From: Phellopilus nigrolimitatus
Taxonomy: Eukaryota > Basidiomycota > Agaricomycetes > Hymenochaetales > Hymenochaetaceae
Assembly (NCBI GenBank): GCA_021029095.1
Contig: JAJOHG010000012.1
Span: forward strand, 1 to 64,000
Reading direction: 5' to 3'
Length of the DNA stretch: 64,000 bases
Position numbers and translations under genes: made by a program
The notes under the pieces: model-generated
The model's database searches: none
What the model saw: the letters and a program-made list of their open reading frames with translations, nothing else
What the model was told of the DNA's origin: nothing
Shown here: positions 21,367 through 30,766 of the stretch, one piece after another
Numbering within the stretch: the first letter of the stretch is position 1
Layout: every line of letters starts with the position of its first letter

Positions 21367-21591
21367 TGTGAGGCGGAGTGGTCTCACAACAAACACAGAC
21401 AATGACCTGAGTCCAATGGATGAGTGCAAAAGATAGAGAGCACCATCCATGGACTCTGCCGCTTCAAGGGAAGCATTACATAATACATCAACATGTCAGG
21501 TGACGCAGAACAACAAGTCAGGAGTTCAAGTCACCCGGTACGCAAAATAATAAAAGGAATAAAAGTGTCCAAGATCATACTATATCCAATA
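21367..21591 (-). repeat. 5' LTR of copia B (225 bp)
   Basis: Minus orientation; appears identical to the 3' LTR of the same element, which indicates recent insertion. Followed by ATTGG, the target duplication in the 5' UTR of copy C. Confidence 0.93.
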
Positions 21592-21920
21592 ATTGGTTGT
21601 GAAGCTCGACTGCAGGGCCTTAGTTTGCCCTTTGTGACGCTCTTTTGAGTGTTTACTTAAGCCTAGAGTCTCTCTCAACCAGCGGTGCCTGCGGAGTCTT
21701 AACAGACTGACAGACCAGCACTGTCTTGCGACGATTCTGTGTATACTGCAATCATTTTGGGTGTTTGGAATCTGTTTGGCTGGTATTGACCTGATATCTG
21801 CAAATCGCGTAATTCGGCTTGTACACGTTCTCGGCCATCACGCCCCAACTGCTTGTCCGATTGATCCCCAACTTCGCACTCTCACTCGCACCACCATCGT
21901 CTACCATCGCTCGCATCGTC

Positions 21921-24900
21921 ATGTCTGCATCTACCACCTCCGACTCGCAATCGACATTTTCCTTCGCTAAGCTCAATGACAGCAACTATGCGACATGGAA
22001 ACTCGAAATGCGAGCTGCTCTCCAAGCCAAGACTCTCTGGCGCATCGCTTCTGGCATTGCGACAAAACCATCAAAGGCAGAGGAGCAGGAGGCATGGGAG
22101 GAGAAATCGGAGCAAGCAGCCGGTTTTATCTACGGAAAACTCGAGCATGGCATGCAGATCCTGGTTCAGGACGATTTGGATAACCCAGTGGAGATGCTGA
22201 AGAAGCTGAAGGAGCTCAACCAGCAGGACAATGCGGCATCGCGTTTTATTGCCTATGACGAGTTCTTCAGCATTGCCAAAGCCGAGGACGAGTCGCTTAC
22301 TGCTCTTGCTGCTCGCGTTGAGGAGTTGTTGCACAAGCTCAGGAATGCGCGCAGCTCCAAGCTCACCCTTGTCCAGTTCGAGGATGAGCTTGCGTCCATG
22401 TGTCTTATCCGCGCCCTCCCAGACGAGTACAAAGCTTTTCGATCTGCCCGCCTTCTCATGCCTACCTTCACCCTCGAGACGGTCAAGAAAGCGTTCTTGC
22501 AGGAGCAGAAAGCCAGTGGCCCTCGTGCTGCAGACTCTGCACTCGCTCTCAAGGCCTCTACTCCACCCTCCAAATCAACTTCATCATCCTCCTCCTCGTC
22601 TCAGCCTCTTGTCTGTGATTTTTGCGGCATGAAGAACCACCTTGAAGCAACTTGCTACAAGCGTCGTGATGCGATGAAGGAGTTGAAGGACAAGAAGAAG
22701 AGGGGAGGCAAGGCAAAGGCGAATGCGGCGCAGGAGAACACAGAGTCGACTCAGTCTGCTGAGTTTGCTGGCAATGCAAGTACCCATGACTTCACCAATC
22801 CCAACTCGCCCCTCCTCTCTGATGCAGGATCTGACTGGATTGTTGATACAGGCGCCACTTGCCACATGACACCTCATCGTCATTGGTTTAATCAATATAC
22901 CCCCAATTGCACACCCATCCGCCTCGCCAACAACGACGTTATTTACTCAGTTGGAATGGGGACTGTCCGCTTTCAACCAGTGGTCAATGGAAAGAAGGGT
23001 CGTCTGCTAGAGTTTGAGCGTGTTCTTCATGTACCAGATCTCAGAAACAATCTCCTCTCAGTCCTGTATTTAACTCGAGTCAAATCCTACATTGTCACTA
23101 TCAAGTCTGATCAGATTCTATTTCGTCGCAACGGCACTCTCCTCTTCCTCAATGGACAAGTTGTGCCCATGACCCAATTCTCTGGCATGGTTAGCACCTG
23201 TCCACTCGACTTAACGCTCTGGCATCGTCGTTTTGCGCACTTGAATCATGGGGATGTCAAGAGACTGATCGATCATGACATGGTTAAGGGGATTACTGTG
23301 AAGTCTATGGAGTCGCCTGACCCAATCTGCGAGCCTTGCATTGCAGGCAAGCAGCATAGGTCGAATGTCTCAAGACTTGCATCGCATCGTTCTACTGGTC
23401 TGTTGCAGCTGGTCCACTCCGATGTGCATGGCCCTCTGCCAGTTCAAACTCGGCATGGTTATCGTTACTGGATCACATTCATTGATGATTTCAGTCGGCG
23501 CTGGGGAGTCATACCCCTTAAGAAGAAAAGCGATGCATTTGACGCTTTCAAGCGCTACAAAGCACATGCAGAGAACCAGCTCAACCTGAAGATCAAAGCG
23601 ACACGCGATGACAAGGGAGGAGAGTACATGCCCAAGGCATGGGAGCAATTCTGCATTTCTGAAGGGATTCACCGGCAACACACTGTTCGTGATGAACCCC
23701 ACCAGAATGGAGTAGCTGAGCGAGCTAATCGCACTTTAGCTGAGGGCATTACCACCATGCTGAACGAAGCACACCTGCCTGCCAGTTTCTGGTGGGATGC
23801 GGTCAATGCTTTTGTTCATGTGCACAATCGCTCTCCTACTTCTGCTGTCCAGGGCAAGACGCCCTATGAGCTGTGGCACAATTCCAAGCCGGATGTGTCG
23901 CATTTTCGAGTATTTGGCTGAACCTCCTATGTGCATGTCAAGAAAGATATGCGCAAACAGCTCCAGTCACACACGCAAAAATGCTCCTTCATTGGTTACC
24001 CTGAGAACTACAAAGGCTGGATATTCTGGAACTCCATAACGCGCAAAGAGGTCATTAGCGACTCTGCTCAGTTTGATGAGCGCGTGTTCCCTGGAAATAC
24101 CAGGTCTCCTGTCGACTTAAGGGTTCCAACTCCTCCAGAGGCTACAGCTGTGCCGGAACAGGGGGGAGATGGCGATGTGGATGATGTTCCGCCACTTCTT
24201 CTCCCTGCTAATCCACCAGCTCCTCCTCCTCGTCCTGCCACTCCTCCTCCTCGTCCCCCACCAGCTCCAGTCACTCCTCCCTTTCGTCCTGCACCACCTC
24301 CGGTGACTCCAACTCGGCCTGCTGTAAAGCGCGAGCGAGCTCCATCGGATGTACCTCCTGACCCTCCTGTGTTCTCTCCCTCTGCTCACCCTCCTCCTGC
24401 GAAACGACCCAAGGAACCTCCTGCTCCCACTCCTGCACCTGAGTCTACACCTGCACCTGAAGCGCCTTCTTGGCCTTCAACGTCCTGGCGCCCTCAGCCG
24501 CGTGCCATGCATGGGTACAGAGATGCAGTGATTAATCCACTTGCAGATTATCCAGGTCGTCGCATTCCTAGGGCTCGAGCTGCACCAGCACCAGCAGCAG
24601 CACCTACACCTGAGCCTGTGATTGAGCGCAGTGACGAGTTAGACATCATGTCTGAGGATGAGATGCAGGCTGAGGCGCTTATGTTTGCTGGACTTATGGA
24701 CTTTGGGGCAAATGCGGCACTTGAGGACTGCTACATCAGTTTTGAGGACGCACACAATCATGTGTTGAAGTCTACAAACTGCTTTGAGCATGTCTTCTCT
24801 GCGGAAGTGCGCACCCAGTATGGTCCTGAGCCAGTACACTGGAGAGACATCAAGGGACGTCCTGACGCTTCCCTTTGGGAACAGGCTGCAATGGACGAGT

Positions 24901-26390
24901 TTATCAGTCTTGTTGAGAATGGCACCTTCACCCCAGTCAGACTTCCTTCTGGTCGCAAGACCATTGGCTGTCGGTGGGTGTTCAAACTCAAGCGCAAGGC
25001 AGATGGCTCAGTGGACAGGCATAAGGCGCGATTGGTGGCAAAGGGTTACTCACAGCGCCCTGGCTTAGAGTTTGCACAAGTGTTTGCTCCTACTGCCAAG
25101 TGGGCTGCACTTCGCGCTATACTGGCCTTGGCTGCAATTGAGGACCTGGAGTTGTTCAGCATTGACATCTCCACTGCGTTCCTCAATGGTGACTTGGATC
25201 ATGATGTCTACATGGACCAGCCAGAAGGGTTTGAGGAGTACTATGGCGCTGGTTTTGTACTTAAGCTTGCTAAGGCGATCTATGGTCTTAAGCAAGCTGG
25301 GCGCTAATGGCACAAGAAACTCGACTCTGTGTTGAAGGGCATGGGTTTCTCTTTGGTTCGCTGCGACAACAGCATTTGGGTCTACAGACGCGACGATGTG
25401 CGCATCATCATTCCAGTCTATGTGGATGACATGACCATTGCTGCAAAGTCAAAGGAGCAATTCTTGTTTGTCAAGCGCGAACTTGAAAAGCACTTCAAAC
25501 TGCGCGACCTCGGCCCTACCTCCTTCCTGCTTGGCGTCCATGTTGAGAGAGACCGCTCAATACGATCCCTATCCCTATCTCAGCGCCAATACATCACTGA
25601 CTTGCTTGAGCGCTTTGAAATGGCTGGATGCGGCGAGGTTTCTACTCCATTGCCAGAAGGCCATCGTCTCAGCAAGTCCATGGGTCCCCTCACTCCAGAA
25701 GAGATCGCATTCATGAAGACTGTCCCTTACAGGCAGCTGATTGGTGCACTCATGTACCTGGCTGTGGCAACGCGTCCTGACATCTCATATGCGGTTGGAC
25801 TTCTTGCGCGCTTCAGTTCCAATCCTGGTCCTGCTCACTGGAAGGCTGCAAAGCACTTGTGTCGTTATCTTCAGGGTACCAAAGACATGAAGTTGACTTA
25901 TGCGCCTGACAAGAACTCGTCTGAATTGTTCACTACATTCACTGACGCGGACCATGGAGGGGATGAGGATGACAGGCGCTCTACAAGCGGCCTGGTGGTT
26001 AAGATGGGAACTGGTGCTATCAGCTGGGCTAGTCGACTTCAAACTATTGTCACTCTCTCTACCACTGAAGCGGAATACATCTCTGCTGTTCAGGGTGGTC
26101 AGGAGATTATGTGGTTGCGCAACTTGTTCTCTGAATTTGGCTATGAGTTCAATGCGCCTTCCACACTCTATGTGGACAACCAATCTGCCCTTGCTGTTGC
26201 CAGGAACCCTGAACACCATGGACGGATGAAGCACCTGGACTTGCGGCACTACTGGCTGCGCGATGTGGTTGAGTCGGGTCTCATTGACATTCGCTACCTC
26301 CCCACCAAGTCTATGCCGGCTGACATCATGACCAAGGCGCTTGGACGCGTGAAGGTGATTGAGATGCGTGGTATGCTGGGTCTTCTGTGA
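21921..26390 (+). pseudogene. Gag-Pol polyprotein of copia C, two stops
   Basis: The frame starts at ATG 21921 with Gag (a longer in-frame start is at 21819). It runs through the zinc knuckle, protease, integrase, RT (YVDD) and RNase H to TGA at 26388-26390. It is interrupted by TGA at 23919-23921 and TAA at 25305-25307, the same two mutations as in copy A. The third stop of copy A is absent (CGA here). The translated sequence is almost identical to A except in the linker. The DNA of the last about 500 bp resembles B more than A. Confidence 0.93.
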
Positions 26391-26409
26391 TTGACAGGCG
26401 TGTCAGATC

Positions 26410-26418
26410 AGGGGGGAG
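26410..26418 (+). other. Polypurine tract of copia C
   Basis: AGGGGGGAG directly before the 3' LTR start TATTGG. Confidence 0.8.
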
Positions 26419-26696
26419 TATTGGATATAGTATGATCTTGGACACTTTATTTCCTTTTATTATTTTGCGTACCAGGTGACTTGAACTCCTGACTTGTTGT
26501 TCTGCGTCACCTGACATGTTGATGTATTATGTAATGCTTCCCTTGAAGCGGCAGAGTCCATGGATGGTGCTCTCTATCTTTTGCACTCATCCATTGGACT
26601 CAGGCATGTTTAGTTTCCATAATATATTATCTTTTGCACTCATCCATTGGACTCAGGTCATTGTCTGTGTTTGTTGTGAGACCACTCCGCCTCACA
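26419..26696 (+). repeat. 3' LTR of copia C (long form, 278 bp)
   Basis: TATTGGATATAG to CTCACA with the doubled 29-bp repeat; same length as the 3' LTR of copy A. Followed by CAGTA. Confidence 0.93.
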
Positions 26697-26960
26697 CAGT
26701 ATACTTTAACTTTCTTTTTGCATTTGTCCACACAAAAAAGGCTTATCAAAGGGGTGCTTTGACGAAAACATGCCTTTGTTAAGCCTTTCTTGTGTGGACA
26801 AAGGCAAAAAGAAAGTTAAAATATACCCTTTGGAGAAATGCATAAGAAAGTTAAAAAGTGATTTGGATAAAAGTGTCCAAAAGTGTTAAACTATAATGTG
26901 TGGAGAAAGCCACAATTAAATAAAACATCTAATCAACTCACCATGGGGGGATTCTAAGTG
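26697..26960 (+). mobile_element. Main part of the split fold-back MITE, with hairpin
   Basis: Bases 26,704-26,826 fold back: AACTTTCTTTTTGCATTTGT pairs with the GAAAGTT-side arm after a short loop, with one mismatch in the core. The sequence then matches 13,942-14,073 up to the terminal GGATTCTAAGTG. The piece starts with the copia target duplication CAGTA. Together with 13937-14073 it rebuilds a symmetric MITE into which copia C inserted. Confidence 0.7.
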
Positions 26961-27902
26961 GATGCCCGCTGTCAGGACCGAACCTGCGATCGAAGAACAG
27001 AGACGATCGGGAGTCGCTTCACAGTCAGTTCGACCAGCGAAGGACCAGGGAACATGGGGAGAGCCCCGATCGGCGAAGGAAACGGAATCACAAGCTGCAG
27101 ATCAGCAGGGAAGGAGATGGGCGGTGAGCCCGAGTGCTGAGTGGCCGAAGTCCGGTAGGTTCGAAGTCGGTCCAAAGGTTCAGAACCGAACCGAGTCGTT
27201 CGACGAGTTCGAGGTTTGTTCGGATCGACGAGAGGTCGCAGGATCGGTCGACACGCAGAGAGAGTGCCGGACGACCCCCGAAGGGAAGGGAGGCCGTCAA
27301 GAATCTTCAGAAGCAAGAGAGACTTCAAGAAGAAGACTTCAATAATCAGGCTAAGGTACGAAGTACATGTCCGAGTCGTATATATACGAAAGTCTGTCCT
27401 TTCCTTCCTATCACTAGGCGAGTTCGATGAGTCGTAGAAACTTGCCGTTCGACTGCGGAGTGGTGCGTTCTGCACGAGGGGTGGAGTCCGACGTGAACCG
27501 ATCGGAGTGGCGAGTCGCGTAGGCGAGCCGGGCACGAGGTTCGGCGAACGCGGTCACATCTTCGATTCCCGACACTCTCGGCTGGATCTGAATTCGGCAC
27601 ATGCCTGCGGTGCGTTCTACTCGTGTCCGGGGTATGAGCCGAAGCTGGCACTCGGTTCGTCTCTGATCGCGAGCCCGGATGTCATGTGGTTCATTCATGG
27701 TCAGTCGAGGCCTTCGGACTGGCAACCCGTAGTCTGGAGTTCGGAGCCGAGAGGATTGGTCTGGACAAAGGAGGACCAAGCCGAACGAAGAGGGTTCGGG
27801 CCGAACGGAAGGGATCCCTGCCGAATGAAGGAGGGCTGAGCTGAACAGAGAGGATTCGGGCCGAAGGAAGGGGATTCCTGCCGGACGGAGGGGAGTGACG
27901 AA

Positions 27903-28079
27903 GGGGATCCAAGCCGTACGAGTCCGGAGGAACGAGGGACGAGAGGTTCGAACTGGACCGAGAGGAATCCTGCCGAACGAAGGGGATCCAAGCCGTACGA
28001 GTCCGGAGGAACGAGGGACGAGAGGTTCGAACCGGACCAAGAGGAATCCCGCCGAACGAAGGGGATCCAAGCCGTACGA
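27903..28079 (+). repeat. 79-bp tandem repeat
   Basis: Units start at GGGGATCCAAGCCGTACGAG at 27903, 27982 and 28061, giving a period of exactly 79. The third unit is cut by the hAT-like insertion and resumes at 30302 (GTCCTGAGGGACGA). Shorter GAACGAAGGGG-type variants precede it. Confidence 0.9.
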
Positions 28080-28245
28080 TAGGGCATACCACGAGTCCCT
28101 AGAACCCGTGGGTACCCATGACCCGACCTGGACAACAGATCCGCATTCACGGATCGCCCGTGTACGGGTGATCCGTGGGAAACGGATTGTCGCGGGTCCG
28201 GGTTGAGATTTTTCAAATTTTCAATACCCGTGGGTAATTTCCACA

Positions 28246-28610
28246 AACAACGTCTCCTTTGCGCTCTTCCACCCGAACCTGCCGCTGCTCATCAGTGGCA
28301 GCGAGGATGGCACCATCGAGAACACGCACAGCTACGCGCTCGAGCGCCCGTGGTGCGTCGCTGTGCACCGCACGCGAACGACGTCGCGGTCGACTCCGGT
28401 GAGGGCGTCGTCGTCGTTAAGCTCGGTCGCGACGAGCCCCCCCTCAGCATGGACCCGCCGACAAGCTCATCTACACGCGCAGCACCGACGCGCTCTCCGC
28501 GAACCTGCAGGCCGCCGTGGACGTCGAGATCCCTGAGGGCCAGCGGATCCAATTCCCCGAGCTCGAGCTCGTCTCGACGGAGCTCTACGCAACCTCGCTG
28601 CAGCACTCCG
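28246..28610 (+). pseudogene. Captured fragment of coatomer subunit beta' (SEC27/COPB2)
   Basis: Translation gives NNVSFALFHPNLPLL, then ISGSEDGTI, ERPWCVAVHR, NDVAVDSGEGVVVVKLGRDE, a DKLIYT-like stretch and EIPEGQRI. This is the end of the WD40 propeller and the following region of the COPI beta' subunit. Compared with the family, the usual KIWH segment after DGTI is deleted, and there is at least one frameshift near 28,370. The fragment has no start or stop of its own and is a non-functional capture. It continues into an unrecognised stretch encoding ALYHTALESGADTGDKG and a possible intron near 28,705-28,770. Confidence 0.8.
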
Positions 28611-28817
28611 AACAGGCGCTTTATCACACTGCGCTCGAATCCGGCGCTGATACCGGAGACAAGGGTGTTGAGGAAGCTTTGGCCATCATCGCGGAGATCT
28701 CAGATAAGTACGTTTGTTCTTGCCTTTCATTGATTGGACCTCCCTCGCTGAACCTCATAGAATACTAATTGGCCGTTCCTCGTCCTTCACCACGATGCCT
28801 GAGCCTTCCCGCCGCAC

Positions 28818-29470
28818 TTGCCGCCATTTCCCGCTCTCTACCTCTACCCGCTCAACAACTCTTTCGTTCCCAAGCACATCAGCCTTCTCAACAACCAGCG
28901 AGTAAAGATCGGACGACAGACCAACGCGAAAGAATGTCCCCGAGAACACAATGGCTATTTCGACTACAAGGTCCTCAGTCGCCAGCATACCGAGGTCTGG
29001 GAGGAGAGCAACAAATTCTTTATAAAGGATGCCAAGAGCTCGAATGGCACATCAATAAACGGCGAGCGTCTGTCTGCAGAGGGTGTCGAGTCAGAACCGT
29101 ACGTGCTTAAATCGGACAAGTCAGTAGTCCTCTTCTACCTTCTCCCTTCCCGCGCATCATTAGCCTAACAGGAATTTGGTATCGACATAGTTGGATGTGA
29201 ATGATGACGAGCGCAGTGCACGGCGACATGAGCTCGGTCGGCCACGAACACCTGAACCGTCGTCGCTTGGCATGCACGAAGACGATTACGAGTGGGAGCG
29301 GTAGCGTGGACGGATGCTACCTTCGCAGCCTCCCGGTATTTCAGACGAGATGACACGACGTCTCGCATTCCTTTCTGACCAGCTTGAGTCTGCCCTCGAG
29401 TTGTCGCGGAACCTGCAGGCACAGCACTCCGCTGCACAACAAACCATTGATTCTCTCGAGAACAAGGTAC
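28818..29470 (+). pseudogene. Captured fragment of an FHA-domain protein (SLMAP/Vps64 type)
   Basis: The plus strand encodes LYLYPLNNSFVPKHISLL, then VKIGRQTN, LSRQHTEVWEESNKFFIKD and KSSNGTSINGERLS, which are the hallmark GR, SRxH and SSNGT motifs of a forkhead-associated phosphothreonine-binding domain. After a likely retained intron (about 29,121-29,171, ending in AACAG) comes EFGIDIV, the last FHA strand, then a coiled segment (LAFLSDQLESALELSRNLQ). In fungi this arrangement belongs to Vps64/Far-type (STRIPAK SLMAP) proteins. A stop in the frame near 29,305 shows it is degenerate. A retained intron implies DNA-level capture. Confidence 0.75.
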
Positions 29471-30040
29471 TCTGCGCGCGTGCTCATCTTGCGGCGTGCA
29501 CGGAGCGCGGGCGCCCTGCCCCGCGCGTGCTGCGGGCGTTCGCGCATCATGCGCGGCGCGGGTCGCGGGGGCGTGTGATAAAGGAGATGCCCGCGCACGG
29601 CGCGGATTCAGCAGAGGGCGGGGAGGAGACGCAAGAAGGGGGAGAAGGCGCGGAATACGCAGAGGAAGGAGGCGGGAGGACTGCAGAAGGCTCGGTGAGC
29701 GACAAGGAGGATGAGGAGGAGAACGAGGCGCTGTACGCTCTCGTCAGGTGCCTCGCGTTCAGTCCTGACGGCCAGTGGCTCGTGACAACAGACGACCGCT
29801 GCCAGACGCACGTCTTCAACCTGGGCGCCGAGCAGGTATCGTCCCCCTCCTCTCGTTTCGTCCATTCCCGAAGCCGTGCTGACGCGAACGAACGCAGCAC
29901 CATACCACGCTGCCCACGTCGCCCGCGCCCATCGGCACGGGAGGGTAGCGGCAGCGCAGGGTGCTCCCGCTGCTCACGTACACCGACACGACGCTCGTGG
30001 TGTTCGACGTCGAGGCGCGGCGCTTCCCCGTGCTAACCTG
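29470..30040 (+). pseudogene. Captured fragment of U3 snoRNP WD40 protein UTP4 (cirhin)
   Basis: An acidic low-complexity run is followed by VRCLAFSPDGQWLVTTDDRC and HVFNLGAEQ. After a frame disturbance comes LLTYTDTTLVVFDVEARRFP. These WD40 segments resemble the middle repeats of UTP4/cirhin, the small-subunit processome factor. A retained-intron-like or deleted stretch (about 29,835-29,950) separates the two WD pieces. No intact reading frame remains. Confidence 0.65.
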
Positions 30041-30578
30041 CTCAATAACATCTAACATATTTTCTTTTGTCTTTATAATTATAATAAATCTATATTTAAT
30101 TGGTTTAAGATCCGCAGGGAGCCGTGAACAAACCCGTGACCCCCGTGACCTGGACCCACGGGTTTGGGGCGACCCGTGAATCCGAGTCCCAACGGGTCCA
30201 GGTCAAGCCGGGTCCGGATTGAGGATTTTGGGTCACGGGTAGATCCGCCAACAGGTCCGGGTCAACCCGGGGATCGACTCGTGGTATGCCCTACCGTACG
30301 AGTCCTGAGGGACGAAGGACGAGAGGTTCGAACCGAACGGAGAGGCTACGAGTCCAGATGAACGGAGGACGAGTGATTCGGACCGAATGGAGAGGATTCC
30401 CGCCAGACGAAGGGGATTTGAGCCGAAACTGCTGAACGAAGAGGACTCGAGCCGAACGAAGTCCAGAGGAATGAAGGACAAGGGGTTCGGAGGCCGTTCG
30501 AGGTGTCCGGAGGTTCAGTTCGTGTCACAGGTTCGGTTAGCCGAGGAACGAGGGTGAACGGATCGTGACACCCGCAGT

Positions 30579-30712
30579 GATGGTGCTCTCTATCTTGTGC
30601 ACTCATCCATTGGACTCAGGCATGTTTAGTTTCCCTAATACATCATCTTTTGCACTCATCCATTGGACTCAGGTCATTGTCTGTGTTTGTTGTGAGACCA
30701 GTCTGCCTCACA
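30579..30712 (+). repeat. Truncated copia LTR remnant (134 bp)
   Basis: GATGGTGCTCTCTATCTTGTG to GTCTGCCTCACA corresponds to the 3' half of the long-form copia LTR, including both 29-bp repeats, with several substitutions. It starts right beside the target duplication of the probable solo LTR. No internal copia sequence follows. Confidence 0.85.
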
Positions 30713-30721
30713 GAATTGAGT

Positions 30722-30766
30722 GAGATAGTCGTGCTCATCGTGCCGCATGATGAGCACGACTATCTC
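30722..30766. repeat. Perfect 18-bp hairpin, 9-nt loop
   Basis: GAGATAGTCGTGCTCATC (30722-30739) and its exact reverse complement (30749-30766) are separated by GTGCCGCAT. It adjoins the truncated copia LTR. Function unknown; it could be a remnant transposon end. Confidence 0.85.

Larger units (their letters stand above)
16686..21591 (-). mobile_element. Ty1/copia retrotransposon, copy B, young nested insertion with gag deletion
   Basis: A minus-strand element bounded by two 225-bp LTRs (16686-16910 and 21367-21591) in which I saw no difference. Its polypurine tract and primer site are intact. It lies in the 5' UTR of copy C: the right junction is ATTGG (21592-21596), and its partner CCAAT is at 16010-16014, displaced by an inversion. 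The pol region has no nonsense codon, but about 1 kb covering the 5' UTR end and the start of gag is deleted. Confidence 0.92.
15731..26696 (+). mobile_element. Ty1/copia retrotransposon, copy C, interrupted by copy B
   Basis: A plus-strand copia element. Its 5' LTR is 15731-16009, its 5' UTR is split and partly inverted (16010-16685), copy B lies inside it (16686-21591), and gag-pol and the 3' LTR continue from 21592 to 26696. The right flank is CAGTA (26697-26701). The expected matching left flank is not next to 15731 (TGTAC) but, complemented, next to the 5' LTR of copy A (TACTG at 13937). Confidence 0.88.
28080..30293. mobile_element. hAT-like non-autonomous transposon carrying host gene fragments
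   Basis: The inverted ends TAGGGCATACCACGAGTC (28080-28097) and its complement (30276-30293) match perfectly over 18 bp. The direct 8-bp target duplication CCGTACGA lies at 28072-28079 and 30294-30301. Removing the element and one duplication restores the 79-bp repeat unit. An 8-bp duplication and TAGGG-type ends are characteristic of hAT transposons. Subterminal regions (28,098-28,240 and 30,110-30,275) are rich in ACCCGTGG-type motifs in both orientations. No transposase is encoded; the interior consists of captured host gene pieces. Confidence 0.85.
26970..30570. mobile_element. Probable solo LTR (about 1.39 kb) split by a hAT-like element
   Basis: The termini are TGTCAGGACC (26970) and CGTGACA (ending 30570), i.e. 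TGTCA...TGACA inverted ends. They are flanked by CCCGC on both sides (26965-26969 and 30571-30575), a 5-bp target duplication typical of LTR elements. Excluding the nested element 28080-30293, 1.39 kb remains, with no gag or pol. A TATA-like GTATATATAC lies near 27,380, as expected of an LTR promoter. The orientation could not be fixed. An alternative is a non-coding LARD/TRIM-like element. Confidence 0.7.

Noticed and set aside
16686..21591. Copia LTRs in opposite orientation at 15731 and 16686 or 21367 looked like terminal inverted repeats of a DNA transposon.
   Set aside because: Polypurine tracts, primer sites, gag-pol order and 5-bp duplications identify them as LTRs of separate retrotransposons; the inverted pairing is due to nesting and inversion.
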